Positions 14,801-23,844 of a DNA stretch of 23,844 nucleotides are shown here, piece after piece. The number at the start of each line of letters is the position of its first letter. Within the stretch, counting starts at the first letter, position 1. The notes under the pieces were generated by a model, which was not told the DNA's origin, searched no databases, and saw only the letters and a program-made list of their open reading frames with translations. This DNA is from Zygnema cylindricum (taxonomy: Eukaryota > Streptophyta > Zygnematophyceae > Zygnematales > Zygnemataceae): NCBI GenBank assembly GCA_037447655.1, contig JBBHKE010003392.1, positions 1-23,844 on the forward strand, in the 5' to 3' direction. A program made the translations under genes and the position numbers.

Positions 14801-15719
14801 TTCCGAAGCGATTATCCTTCGACCTCTTTAGAGAAACGGACATCTTCGCGCATGGAGCTGGAGGCTGAGGTGTGTTTTGACCTGGAGTTGTTGCTCCTTA
14901 CCCTTCGTGCTTCACAAGTCATTCAAAGATGACTTTTGATTTTCTGTTTCCATAGACTATCTCTTCATCTCACAATCTAAGTGAAATATACTGCAGAGGT
15001 GTGAATCAAAATCTGTTTTGAGTCGCTTAGGCAGGTATTTGGCTGCCTCTTGCTGTATTCCCCTTTTGGATATTCTAGTGGTATCTGAAGTTTGTTTGAA
15101 GTTTGTGATTTTATCCAGGTGGATATCTATGGAGAATATCCTTTACGGCCTCCAGTGTTCAGCCTTCGTTTGCTGAGCCCAGCAGCGCCTGTGAAGGCTC
15201 CTCCACCTCCGGATGGAGTATTGGAGATTGAGGGCCCAACTTCTCGTGTAGCTTCAACTGCCCACTACTCCAATGCCTTGCGATTGATGGAGGCTGAGGT
15301 GTGTTCTCTGACGAATGATTACTGGCTCAAGTTTCCTGTATGCAGACTTATTGCACTCAAAGACAAGCAGATTCTTTACTAAACAAGCTTTTTTTTGTGT
15401 GTGTGTTCTTTCGGCATTTTTTTGGTGGCAGATGAATGTGTGCAAAGAGGAATTGAACTCCAAGCAAGAAATCCACGTGTTGACTTACCAGGTCAACCGA
15501 CTCATGCACCTTTTTGATGCCTTTGTGGACCTTGAAGGGACACAGAAACATTTAGCACCGAGCACTCTGGGTAGTAACAATGACACTCCACCTGGAGAGT
15601 CTGTAGTAGGCACAAGAACTTACAGGGGCAGGCAGAGGTCACTAATCACTCCTACTAAATATGAGGTTACTAAACAGTCACCAGAGTTGCAGGAAAAAGC
15701 TCAGGATTTTGGTTTGTAG
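11803..15719 (+). CDS. THOC5: THO complex subunit 5 (THOC5/FimP family), seven exons, complete
   Basis: THO is a nuclear complex coupling transcription to mRNP assembly and export, and in plants it also affects small-RNA pathways. Exons: 11803-12246, 12637-12973, 13128-13477, 13655-13902, 14218-14869, 15119-15298, 15432-15719; about 832 aa, close to plant THO5. Intron phases are 0, 1, 0, 2, 0, 0, all GT-AG. Family blocks: NLLYEKNHYVKAIKACNDFK with EEEFFRDAP (exon 1), LPVQQQLGLLHSKKLQQHKR and AELLPAPLYILYSQ (exon 2), an acidic stretch then RRRKRRK (exon 3), RPYKWAQHLSGLD and EYRRQHRVHNLLQQLRLR (exon 4), QEDGELP (exon 5), GEYPLRPPVFSLRLL (exon 6), VNRLMHLFDAFVD (exon 7). Exons 1-2 look coiled-coil-forming. 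Exon 5 is assigned to a weak acceptor at 14216-14217 because it alone keeps frame and the KEQLESL match. Start context GCCATGG is excellent. Confidence 0.95.
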
Positions 15720-15756
15720 CACCCTTCCATTGAGAAAATGGTTTGTTTAGGAAGAC

Positions 15757-15779
15757 GGATGTGCTTTCGGTGCACATCC
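15757..15779 (+). other. Hairpin in THOC5 3' UTR
   Basis: GGATGTGC and GCACATCC form a perfect 8-bp stem around a 7-nt loop (TTTCGGT), 38 nt past the stop codon. It is probably transcribed in the 3' UTR. A function is not evident. Confidence 0.6.
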
Positions 15780-16888
15780 TGGCCTCAAGTACTTGTTATC
15801 TGATGATTGTTGTATAGTGCGATGTTTTTTAGGGACAACTATTGAATGATCTGGCTCTTTGCCAATAATGAGGAACAAGCTTTGAATAATTGGATGAAAT
15901 TTGTATGAGGTCGTTGGGAATTCATACAGGGATGTGAGAAGGCCTTTGGGACGAATTGACCTAAAACAGAACATAGTCAAATAATTGAGTAAATGTCGAC
16001 CTCCTTGCCAACTTATCTGTTTTTCATTTTCGTGGAATGGCCCCATTTGATTATATCTGTGCATTAAATCTAAGACATTTTGCAGGCATTATTGAGCTTA
16101 CGGCAATAAGCAGTCACTAATTTTCTGTAATAGACTGGTGACGATAGGTCTTGTCAATTAGCAGCTTTTACTCATTCTAAATCTTTTCACATTGACTTCG
16201 AGTGTTCACATTGTACTAGCAAATCTAGAACTATCAGGCCACTGAAGCTACAGGGACAATAATGTTCCTGTGGAATTATTGTTGTTTCATTGAGAATTTA
16301 GTGGTGTATGCTCCTTGATTAGCAAATGGGCAGAAGCCTTCGGAGCTGTTTAGTTCACATAAAAGACTCCTTCCAAGTGCAATCCCGGTAATGAACTAAT
16401 CAAGTTGCATGAACTCCAGATAGAAATAATAGGAATATTGTTCTATCGGCTGTACTGCAAATGAATGATACAGCGAGATGATAAAAGTACGTAGGATTCT
16501 TAATAGAACAGGTAGTAAACATTTGAGAGGACTCAGAAAAAGGAGCTGTAGAAGTCGTGATGGGTTGATTCCCGAAGGGACTGACGGATGGACCAATGTA
16601 TGGGGCTCGAGAATGTAACGAGGAAGTTTTAGGTTTTACACATTCAAAGGGAATACGAGACATTGGTTTGGATAACGAGGCTTCTTTCATGAACGCTTGT
16701 ATTTGTATACATGTATTCTGTGCAGACCACAATATGGTTTCCATAATAGGACTGAATCCCAGATAAGAAAACAACATTATTTTGTGTCAAACACACGAGC
16801 AGGTAAAGCTTCTCACATGTAGATGTTTGTCAATGTTTTTTGCCGATTTTACGGGGGTGATCCTTTTATGTCATGCTTCTGGAGGCAT

Positions 16889-16965
16889 TTTTTGTTTGTT
16901 TGTTTCCTCATTTGTTTGTTTGATTAAACTTTCTGTTTGTTCCTTCGTTTGTTTATTTGTTCCTT
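16889..16965. repeat. Degenerate (TTTG)n simple repeat
   Basis: Repeated TTTG/TTTGT units with interruptions by CCTCA and CCTTC. On the plus strand it appears in a short Phe/Cys/Leu-rich ORF (16782-16967) that I regard as an artefact of the repeat. Confidence 0.8.
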
Positions 16966-17029
16966 GACTACCTTTCTGCAGTTTGTCTCAAAAAGTTGAG
17001 ATGAAAGTGTTTCTTCTATCGACTGAAAA

Positions 17030-17137
17030 ATGGGTTTGGACTTGAAAAATGCTGGCGAGGTAGAGCCAACGAAAACAACAAAGGAGCCGCAACTCAGGAA
17101 GCCTCGAGTTCGAGCTTCTCTAAAAAAAGAAGAGTGA
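17030..17137 (+). other. Small unassigned ORF (35 codons)
   Basis: ATG at 17030 gives a 35-residue basic peptide starting MGLDLKNAGEVEPTKTTKEP and ending in a KKEE tail before TGA. It matches no family I know and has no visible splice partner or neighbouring exon. It could be chance, part of a small gene, or an element remnant. Confidence 0.2.
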
Positions 17138-18331
17138 ATAGTAAATCTTTACACAGTGGGATGCCAAATGACGGTTCCCCTATGAATGAATTTCCTGAAC
17201 CGATACCTCTAACCAATCCTGAATTTGGTTTAAGGATTCTAACCCAATCTTTGGTGGGAGTAACAGCCCCCCAAGTAGTGTCACTCCCGTGTTTTACAAA
17301 ATGGTTTACAAAATTGGTCTTTTACATCGTCGGGACCCAGGTTACTAACTACATATTCAGTCCTTTTTAGGAGATACAAAGGAAAAGCATGCAACATGGA
17401 TCAGATTTTATTAAAAAACACCCTGGTTTTAACAATTGCACCATCGTGGGGGTAACTAGATTTGCCGCGGAAGTTTTTAAAATTAGTGAAACTGAAAAGT
17501 ATAAGAAATGATAAATGGACTTCACCATCGAATGGAATTAGAGAAAGTGATTTTGGTAATCTAGGTTCATAGGTAAGTCCCATGCAACACTACAGAAACT
17601 TCCACACATGCACAAACTGGCTCCTCATATGGAATCCATTACTGGAAAATACAATTCTGCATCCTGAGTAGAATTCCGAGTCTAGAAATGAATGCAGGGA
17701 TGTGACAAGAGGATGACAATCAATTTAATGAGGAAATCTTCAGGATCTCCTAAGTCCATCGGAGAAGGAAATGGAAACTATGTATGGTTTGTTACAAAAG
17801 CTCTCATGTGGACTTGCACTTTGTAGCCGATTGGAGTGGAATGAAAACATAAATTGACATCCAATACAACAACAATAAGGACAAACTTTGAAACATATCA
17901 ACCATACGGAAAACATTACACACTGTTTTGGCCAAACAAATTGTATTTCCACAAAAAAAACACAATTACACTCAAAGACTGCGCAAAAACCTTCAAAATG
18001 ATTCCGAATTGCATTCTTGACGATGAACAGTAAGAATCTGACTTAGAAACTCAGGACGCAAAAATGGACTAAAACTGAACAATAACCGAGTATGTTCCAA
18101 GTTGTGGAAAAACTAGAACAGGCAGAAAGTCAGAAATTCACTTGTGGAATAGGCAACTAAATTGACATGGATAACTGAAATAAGCAACAGATGCAAAAAT
18201 GGTAAAAAAAAAAATCTTACTCTTGAACATCGAGTAAGAGTATTTTAAAAACATTAACCGTCAATTCATTTCATTTGGAGATGTTTATGAACAACTGAAA
18301 GAAGAGAACTCCCTCTCGTCTTTTCTTTTTT

Positions 18332-18361
18332 CCTAAACCTCCCTAAACCACCCTAAACCAC
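18332..18361. repeat. Three tandem decamers with telomere-like core
   Basis: CCTAAACCTC followed by two CCTAAACCAC units. Each contains CCTAAA, the core of the plant telomere repeat CCCTAAA, but the period is 10 nt rather than 7. It lies about 290 nt past the ISD11 stop codon. Confidence 0.7.
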
Positions 18362-18653
18362 TTGCTAGTTCACTTCCAAAAAAATCAGCTGTTTATTTAC
18401 CATTTCTAACCAAACTGGCCATAAAACTTAACAAAAACCCAATGAATTATCGCAAACTCGAATCAAAAAAAAAAAAACAAGCTTCTCATTTTACAATCAA
18501 TTTTTGATATACTTTCTCAGTAAAAACGCAAAACATTAACATTTTTCCTAACAAATATCTTGCAAAAATATTGATTCGGTATCCTTATTTCACCTAAGTT
18601 TTGAAAACAAAAAAAATCTTACAGAATTTACCGAAATCACTTAACAATTCCGC

Positions 18654-18902
18654 TTACAGATCCATAATAGACCTTACAGGAGGAGAGAATAGAGAATAAA
18701 CAGCTTGCTGTCTTTTTGCCACCTCCAGCTGCTTCTGCCCGTCTTTTAGGGCAGCTAAAATCTTTTCTTCATCGCTCCAATCTTTCGCCTTCCTAAACTC
18801 CTCTTTGGTCCGTCGAATAATGTAGTTTCGAATATTATAACTGCTAAATTTCCTGCCCGTACGGAGAAGGTCTCTGTAAAGAGAGAGAGCTTGACTTGCC
18901 AT
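18654..18902 (-). CDS. ISD11: LYR-motif protein 4 / ISD11, mitochondrial cysteine desulfurase partner
   Basis: ISD11 binds and stabilises the cysteine desulfurase NFS1 in the mitochondrial matrix, with acyl carrier protein, for Fe-S cluster synthesis. This intronless frame encodes 82 aa, the expected size for the family. The LYR signature (ALSLYRDLLRTGRKF) is at residues 5-19, followed by the conserved NIRNYIIRRTKEEFR segment and a C-terminal helix (QLEVAKRQQAVYSLF). It fits the three-helix LYR fold; like other members it has no long cleavable presequence. The ATG at 18902 is the natural start, since the LYR motif begins just after it. Upstream DNA (18903-19191) is AT-rich and the gene sits close to two inverted-repeat elements. 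Confidence 0.93.
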   Translation of the reverse strand: MASQALSLYRDLLRTGRKFSSYNIRNYIIRRTKEEFRKAKDWSDEEKILAALKDGQKQLEVAKRQQAVYSLFSPPVRSIMDL

Positions 18903-19191
18903 GGATGAAGTAAGAGCGGAAATATAAAATATTTAAACAGAAATTAAGCACAAAATTTTGCTCCAGCAAAGTTTTACAGGCAGTGGTCAGCAATTCAACA
19001 GGAAGTGACGTTTTCAGGGCATAGGAACTTGAAAAAGAAATTTGCCTACAAAATATAAACTATGGTGGATTTCTTCCCCTGCAACAGACGAAGCTTCTTT
19101 TCAGTGAAACGAAATCGTTATTACGAAATAAGAAGCAAGCCGAGTTTTGGTCGCACAAAATAATATTCCGTGCGAAAGTATTTGCGTTGTA

Positions 19192-19402
19192 CCACCGTGA
19201 ATCGTAATTAGCGTTTATGTTCTTTACGCCTCTTAAAACATTCTTTCTCCGTGTCGGATTATGGATCTGACGGTTGCGATTGAAAGATGGTATTCTCATC
19301 TTACAATCGGCGGTCTTAAAATGAAAACTGGATTAGTGTGTACGGAGAAAAGATGTTTTCAGTGGCGATAAAATTATTAACGCTAATTACGATTCACGGT
19401 GG
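19192..19402. mobile_element. Fold-back MITE-like element (A)
   Basis: Two 61-nt arms (19192-19252 and 19342-19402) are inverted copies, with the outer 24 nt (beginning CCACCGTGAATCG) perfect and about 51 of 61 positions matching overall. The centre also pairs (CGATTGAAAGATG at 19277-19289 with CATCTTACAATCG at 19297-19309, one mismatch), so most of the 211-nt unit can fold back on itself. TGTAC occurs just outside both ends (directly at the left, two G later at the right), a candidate target-site duplication. There is no coding capacity; the overlapping minus ORF is not credible. Confidence 0.8.
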
Positions 19403-19721
19403 GTGTACAGAATGACTGCATCACTTGATATACGGTACGGTAAGGTGACTCAAAGACGTAGACGTCGTACACATAGGGTAACTTTCCATGGGCTCCGTTT
19501 ATCTTAGTGCAAACTTTACTGAATTTAACCAGGCCTTCTCTTTACAAAATCCGCAGAGAAAGATCAACACTAATTCCATCCTATATTTTTCTTGCAATTT
19601 GAGCTTCAGGCCGATTTCTACCATATACCTCTGCTGCCTATTCCACATGTAAAATAACGCAGTCCTGTTAGAGGTGAAACTCTTGTGCAGACTGGTGCCA
19701 CGTGTGGAACCAGCGACGCAC

Positions 19722-20266
19722 GCTACACCGCGCATCGTTATTAGTGTCAAAGTTTAAATAGTGTGTAAGTAAATATACCGTCATTGACACTAATTAAGAA
19801 TTTGAAAAAAAAAAAAAAAGGTTTATTCTAATTTCAGTGTTAACGCTATTTTGGAACAGCAAAATTGGAAAATTTTCTGTACACCCATATACATTATTAT
19901 ATGTATCCGTACAAAGTATAAAAAATCGTACACCGTAGTGAAATTTAAATATCCGTACATGTCAGACTAATTTACGTGTCAGACCAATCCAGATTTTTTA
20001 GCGCACGTTCTTATGCGTACGCGTCCGATTTAATTCATTTTTTGTAAAATTTTCACTTGAAAAGGTACATTTATGTACGGTCTGACATCGACCGTACACC
20101 ACGCTATTTAGATCTTATTGAACTATAGTTCTTTACGCTATTTTGTACGGTACCTCAATTAACGTCAAGGAAAAATTAAAATCATGTATCCTATTTGAGG
20201 AAAAAAGTCAAAATTTTAAGAACCCAAATTAGTGACTTTGACACTAATAACGATGCGCGGTGTAGC
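19722..20266. mobile_element. Terminal-inverted-repeat element (B), non-autonomous
   Basis: A 32-nt perfect inverted repeat (19722-19753 and 20235-20266, beginning GCTACACCGCGCATCG) bounds 545 nt. A subterminal CACTAATT is also inverted near both ends. The ends read CACCG just inside a TA dinucleotide on both sides, compatible with a TA target duplication as in Tc1/mariner-like elements; this is inference only. The interior has no transposase ORF but is rich in CCGTAC/GTACGG and GTCAGAC motifs and may contain nested inverted repeats. The termini resemble those of element A. Confidence 0.8.
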
Positions 20267-21089
20267 CAATGCCTGGCCCGCGATGGCCATGCTGCGATTG
20301 CAATGCTGTGCATCCCAATCCACATCCAACGGTTGGTGGTGCTTCCGTCAGTGCCACTGTATGGAAGCTGCCAAATTTACAGAATTAGAGAAGAATTACA
20401 GAATTAGTGAGGGTGTCGACTCCTGCTCTCGGTCCATGAATCTCAGACCTGTCCTTAACTTAAACATGACGACTTACGAGGAATAACAGAAGTAATTAGT
20501 TAGCCAGAGTTGTACTCCAAGAACACCAAAAAAAGCAAAAACCTAAAAGAAAGGACGACTCGCATCCGAAGATGTCAAGAAATTAGGCTGATTGGGCATG
20601 CTGCTTTGAATAAGCTTCTCTATACCTGTGGTTGGCATTCTTTCAAGAGGAAGGACCCCGGAAGACCCTCCGACTTCTGCCCTCGCGACTTCTTTCGTCA
20701 GCATTTACATGTCGCTTTACAGCGTGTGCAAGCTCACATGATTGCCAATGGCTCATAGAGCAATATAATTCATCTGCCATACTTGAAATCTCCAAAAGAA
20801 AAAATCTTTATATAGGATGTCAAACACGTTGGGAATTTGTTTGGTAGATTTTGTTTGGGTCATTTTATAGTTATTTTCGGAACTTCATTTTCTTTCCCGG
20901 GTTTCATCCGTTTGCTTATAAAGTGTGTCATTATCTTTCATGGCAGGTTCCTTTTCTGCTTTCTTTACTCGTGTATATTTTATGTGTCATTTTAATTGGT
21001 CTTTCGTTGCGGTTTTTATGTATTTAGAGTGTTGACCACCACAGGTTTTCAATGAATCTTTCTTATTACATACTAGGACACACATAGTA
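20267..21089. other. Unassigned stretch between element B and the LINE relic
   Basis: Plus-strand ORFs at 20232-20486 and 20510-20758 (the latter containing GRPSDFCPRDFFRQHLH) do not match families I recognise and have no clear exon signals. They could be remains of a mobile element or a decayed exon. Nothing else is visible. Confidence 0.4.
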
Positions 21090-22800
21090 AATTAAAAGGC
21101 ACGATGGTAAACCATCTCAGTCCGGGGGTACAAAAGGGGTGGCATGGCCAAAACTGAGAAACTACAAGCAAGCAGGGCAATAAAAAACAAAGAAAGCAAC
21201 AGGAACACAGAAAAATGGCAAATAAAATAAAACCACCCAAACTCATGAAAAGCACGGCAACCCACTAAACCAAAACTATAACCCCAACCCCAACTCAATT
21301 AAATATCTACGAAAGGCTACCCCGTAAGTCCCCCCAGCCCGGAGGAGCACTTTGAGGGAGTTCCGGACCACGTCGACGATCCATAACCGCAATAGTCGAT
21401 CAAAGGAGAATAGAAGCCTGCACCCGTTGTAAAGCCACAGATGCAAAGCCACAGATAACAATAGACGATAAAAAGAAGTAAGGACCAAAAGAGGAGGGCT
21501 CCCACGTCCTCGTCGCTCAAAAGCACGTCGAGCACAAGTACGGAGAAACTCGTCCAACGCAACACCCAAACAACCAAAGATCTCGACCGCCATCGGAATA
21601 AAGTCATTCATAGGGTCCCGGTGGCCATAATCGCGCTCCGTCGCCTTAGCGGCATCACAAGACGCCACCCCATCATGCCGAGCCACCTGACCAACGACTG
21701 TCGCCGAAGTAGGGTTTCGACAAAACAACATCACCAAAAATGCGACGGGCAACATCGAGCAAAACAACATCGATCAGGCGCGCGGGAATAATATGAGAAA
21801 CCTCCCCACGCACAGAAAAGCCCCCCTCCGAAGAAATAGTCGCAACAGCGTCGCGAATAGTGTCGTGCGCCTGGATCAATTCTCCCTCATAGGAGCAACG
21901 AAGCAAAAACGAATCAAATGGACAACACCAGGCCCAAAGACGCGACCACATGCGCAAAATAGAGAGCCAGGTAAAAGAGGATGGGGGAGGCCCAGGCAAA
22001 ACCAAAAGGCGGTGGTGAAGTGAGCAAGGGAGAATCGAAGAGTGGACAAAATAGGTGTAACGAATAGCCAAGACCTAGAGCCAGGTCCACCACGAGAGAG
22101 AAGACGGGCACGCGAAGTATCATAGGGAAGCGCCTCAAGAAGCTCGGATTTAATGGCAGCGACAACCCGATCGGAAATCGATTCCTAGAAACGCTCCACG
22201 GATTTAATAACAAGGGTGGAAAGAATCAACACATCCACTAAGGCATGAGGAGGAAGAGAATGTGACGCGTCCAGTTGCTGGAAGGCAAACACACCATCTG
22301 AGACCCGAGGGACCACGGTGGCTAGAACAGGGGTGTCCCTAGCCAAAAAACGGGAAACAACAGTGGAGGCAATAAAGTATCATTTTCCCAAATAGGCCGC
22401 AAGAGCAAGACGAGCAGTCGATAATAGACCCAATCCCCCCGTGGAGACAAGGAGGGATGCCTGAATGCGGGCTGAAGGCCCAAACTCGCGATCAAATGCC
22501 CACGGCCTAAGAAGTTGTGGCGGACGTCCATAAAGGGATCAATCAAAGGAAGAGAGAGAGGAGACAAACGTCGAGGTGGGAGTAAAAGTGCGAGTGAGGT
22601 TAGAAAGGCGGTGGGGGAAACACCTGGTTAACATAACAAAAGGCACTTGGGGATCAAGGAGGTGAGGGACGTCGTCCACGTGGGCCAGGTCTATCTGTAG
22701 AGCATCATCAAGAAATTGGGTAACGAAAGTACCCGAACCAAGGGGGCAGCCCAACCCACTGATGCCATCGGAGGGAGGAGTTTAAAAATCAGGAGGGGGA
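21090..22800 (-). mobile_element. 5'-truncated non-LTR retrotransposon relic with RT thumb and restriction-like endonuclease-like region
   Basis: Minus-strand fragments in shifted frames read as the C-terminal half of a LINE polyprotein. Near 22790-22540 is the post-catalytic RT region (GISGLGCPLGSGTFVTQFL and LLDPQVPFVMLTRCF). Near 22455-22370 is ASLLVSTGGLGLLSTARLAL, the GGLGLRS-type motif. Near 22000-21900 lies a decayed Cys/His knuckle and LRCSYEGELIQAHDTIRDAV. Near 21860-21790 is GFSVRGEVSHIIPARLIDVV, then VGQVARHDGVASCDAAKATE and NDFIPMAVEIFGCLGVALDE near 21690-21560, a pattern I associate with restriction-like endonuclease domains of R2-type elements. No catalytic YADD core is present. 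Frames are interrupted, so it is dead. The 3' end has a GATGG/CCATC hairpin (21103-21116). Confidence 0.75.
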
Positions 22801-23844
22801 GAAAGAAAGTGGAATACCCTGAGGTGACCAAATAACACACTTCGAAGGTTGGACTGAAAGATTATTGAGGCAGATTCTCAAAGGAAAAAGATTCCCGCCA
22901 ATCATACTGCTGCTGACACAATGCTGACACAGTGAAGAGTGATATGCACACAGCTGCTGTTAGTTGCACTGCTGCTAGTAGACCAAACGAGGAACAGCAC
23001 GAGACTAATTATAATGTTGACCTTCAGACTTCAAACAAAAGTAGGCTCACATTCAAGCTAGCTACACCTCATTCTCACTGGAGCGAGAAACTTAATGCTT
23101 CAAAGCCCCATAGTCTCAAAGGTCGATCTTTTGGGGAGATAACTAGAACTCAGTCCAAATTCACTTACGAAACTCTGTGAACACGACAACCTACATTTCA
23201 CCATACATAGAATTATTTTAAAAAGTTCATATCAAAGTTGCAAGCTCTTTGGCCATTGTAAAATGAACTCCACTGAACATATATTCAACCAAACTCATAA
23301 AAACGTAACTCGACTTCCTGACTCACACACACAGGCAGCCAAAAAAAACAAGGTTCCATTGCAACCGCATCCCAAATAGTAAACTTGCACAATAACAATT
23401 GGTTCATTCCCTCCAAAATAAAGAGCAAGGAAGCCCTGCTTTTCCGTATTTATGCCCCATCCATCCCCGGAGTACAATCTTGAGTTGACAAACTGTGGAC
23501 GACCTGGCGAAACCGCACCGGAATGTGTCAAAATTTAGTATCGACTTCTGCTGGCTACAAAACCTGCCTAGGGAGCAGCCCTTATTGGAAAACAATGTAT
23601 AAGCTAAAAGGACCAATGACAAAACTTCCACTACAGACAAAAACTTGGTGCAACTCAAGTTCGGCCAATAAGAGGCCAAAAGCGATCACTGATTCTTGAG
23701 TGCGAAGAATCAATAAGGACAAAGCTCAAAAAAAAAAAAAAGTTGGAAGCTATCCACCTATAGACCTACAGCAGAAGCAACTTGCTTATTCTACTCGATG
23801 AAAAAAAAAAAAAAATCCTAAGAAGAAAAAAAGAACGGAGTCTT
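22801..23844. other. Unassigned right end of the window
   Basis: No recognised gene. There is a small GCTGACACA direct repeat at 22914-22938 and two A-runs near 23729-23742 and 23801-23814. Overlapping minus-strand ORFs at 23295-23679 (including LALYFGGNEPIVIVQVYYLG) could be exon sequence of a neighbouring gene, but I cannot identify them. Confidence 0.4.

Larger units (their letters stand above)
15720..18653. other. Non-genic region downstream of THOC5
   Basis: No exon of a known family found. It contains the THOC5 3' UTR, a hairpin at 15757-15779, a degenerate (TTTG)n tract near 16889-16965, a small ORF at 17030-17137 and a decamer repeat at 18332-18361. It must also hold the ISD11 3' UTR, since that gene is transcribed leftward from 18902. 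The longest ORFs (minus 16777-16400, plus 17134-17370) show no motif I recognise. Confidence 0.6.

Noticed and set aside
16400-16777. 125-codon minus ORF as a gene
   Set aside because: No domain, no splice or promoter context, and composition like surrounding intergenic DNA.
19091-19137. Small inverted repeat GCTTCTT/AAGAAGC beside element A
   Set aside because: Only 7 bp with a 30-nt spacer; expected by chance in AT-rich DNA.
23729-23814. Two A-runs as poly(A) tails of retroposed copies
   Set aside because: No adjacent coding or element sequence and no target duplication could be seen.

Overview
This is a eukaryotic nuclear window from an intron-rich genome, most likely a land plant or close streptophyte relative. 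A plastid-type Ycf23/DUF561 protein is encoded here with spliceosomal introns and a Ser-rich N-terminal extension that looks like a chloroplast transit peptide. The THO complex and tubulin-cofactor proteins resemble plant rather than animal versions (alignment from memory). Short introns (about 220-940 nt), GA microsatellites and an R2-style retrotransposon relic would fit a seedless plant, but I cannot fix the clade.

Layout, left to right. (1) 1-4429, minus strand: first five exons of tubulin-folding cofactor D (TBCD); the gene continues past the left edge. Intron 1 carries a homopurine/homopyrimidine satellite of about 530 nt and intron 2 a second purine tract. (2) 4430-6933: TBCD upstream region, a short copy of a retrotransposon 3' end near 5480-5610, then intergenic DNA. 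(3) 6934-11080, minus strand: complete nine-exon nuclear gene for a Ycf23/DUF561 protein; all eight introns are phase 0 and the first is best read as a GC-AG intron. (4) 11081-11802: divergent promoter. (5) 11803-15719, plus strand: complete seven-exon gene for THO complex subunit 5. (6) 15720-18653: non-genic DNA with simple repeats and a hairpin. (7) 18654-18902, minus strand: intronless LYRM4/ISD11. (8) 19192-20266: two fold-back or terminal-inverted-repeat elements with related ends. (9) 21090-22800, minus strand: 5'-truncated, frame-broken non-LTR retrotransposon (RT thumb, zinc-knuckle remnant, restriction-like endonuclease-like domain). (10) 22800-23844: nothing assignable.

The four genes are housekeeping genes of unrelated processes: tubulin folding, a plastid protein of unknown role, mRNA export, and mitochondrial Fe-S assembly. 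They do not form a pathway. I found no convincing previously undescribed multi-gene system. The interesting signals are splice-site oddities, the translatable microsatellite intron, and the mobile-element relics. Exon boundaries were set by hand from splice consensus, phase agreement and remembered family sequences; no alignment was run.
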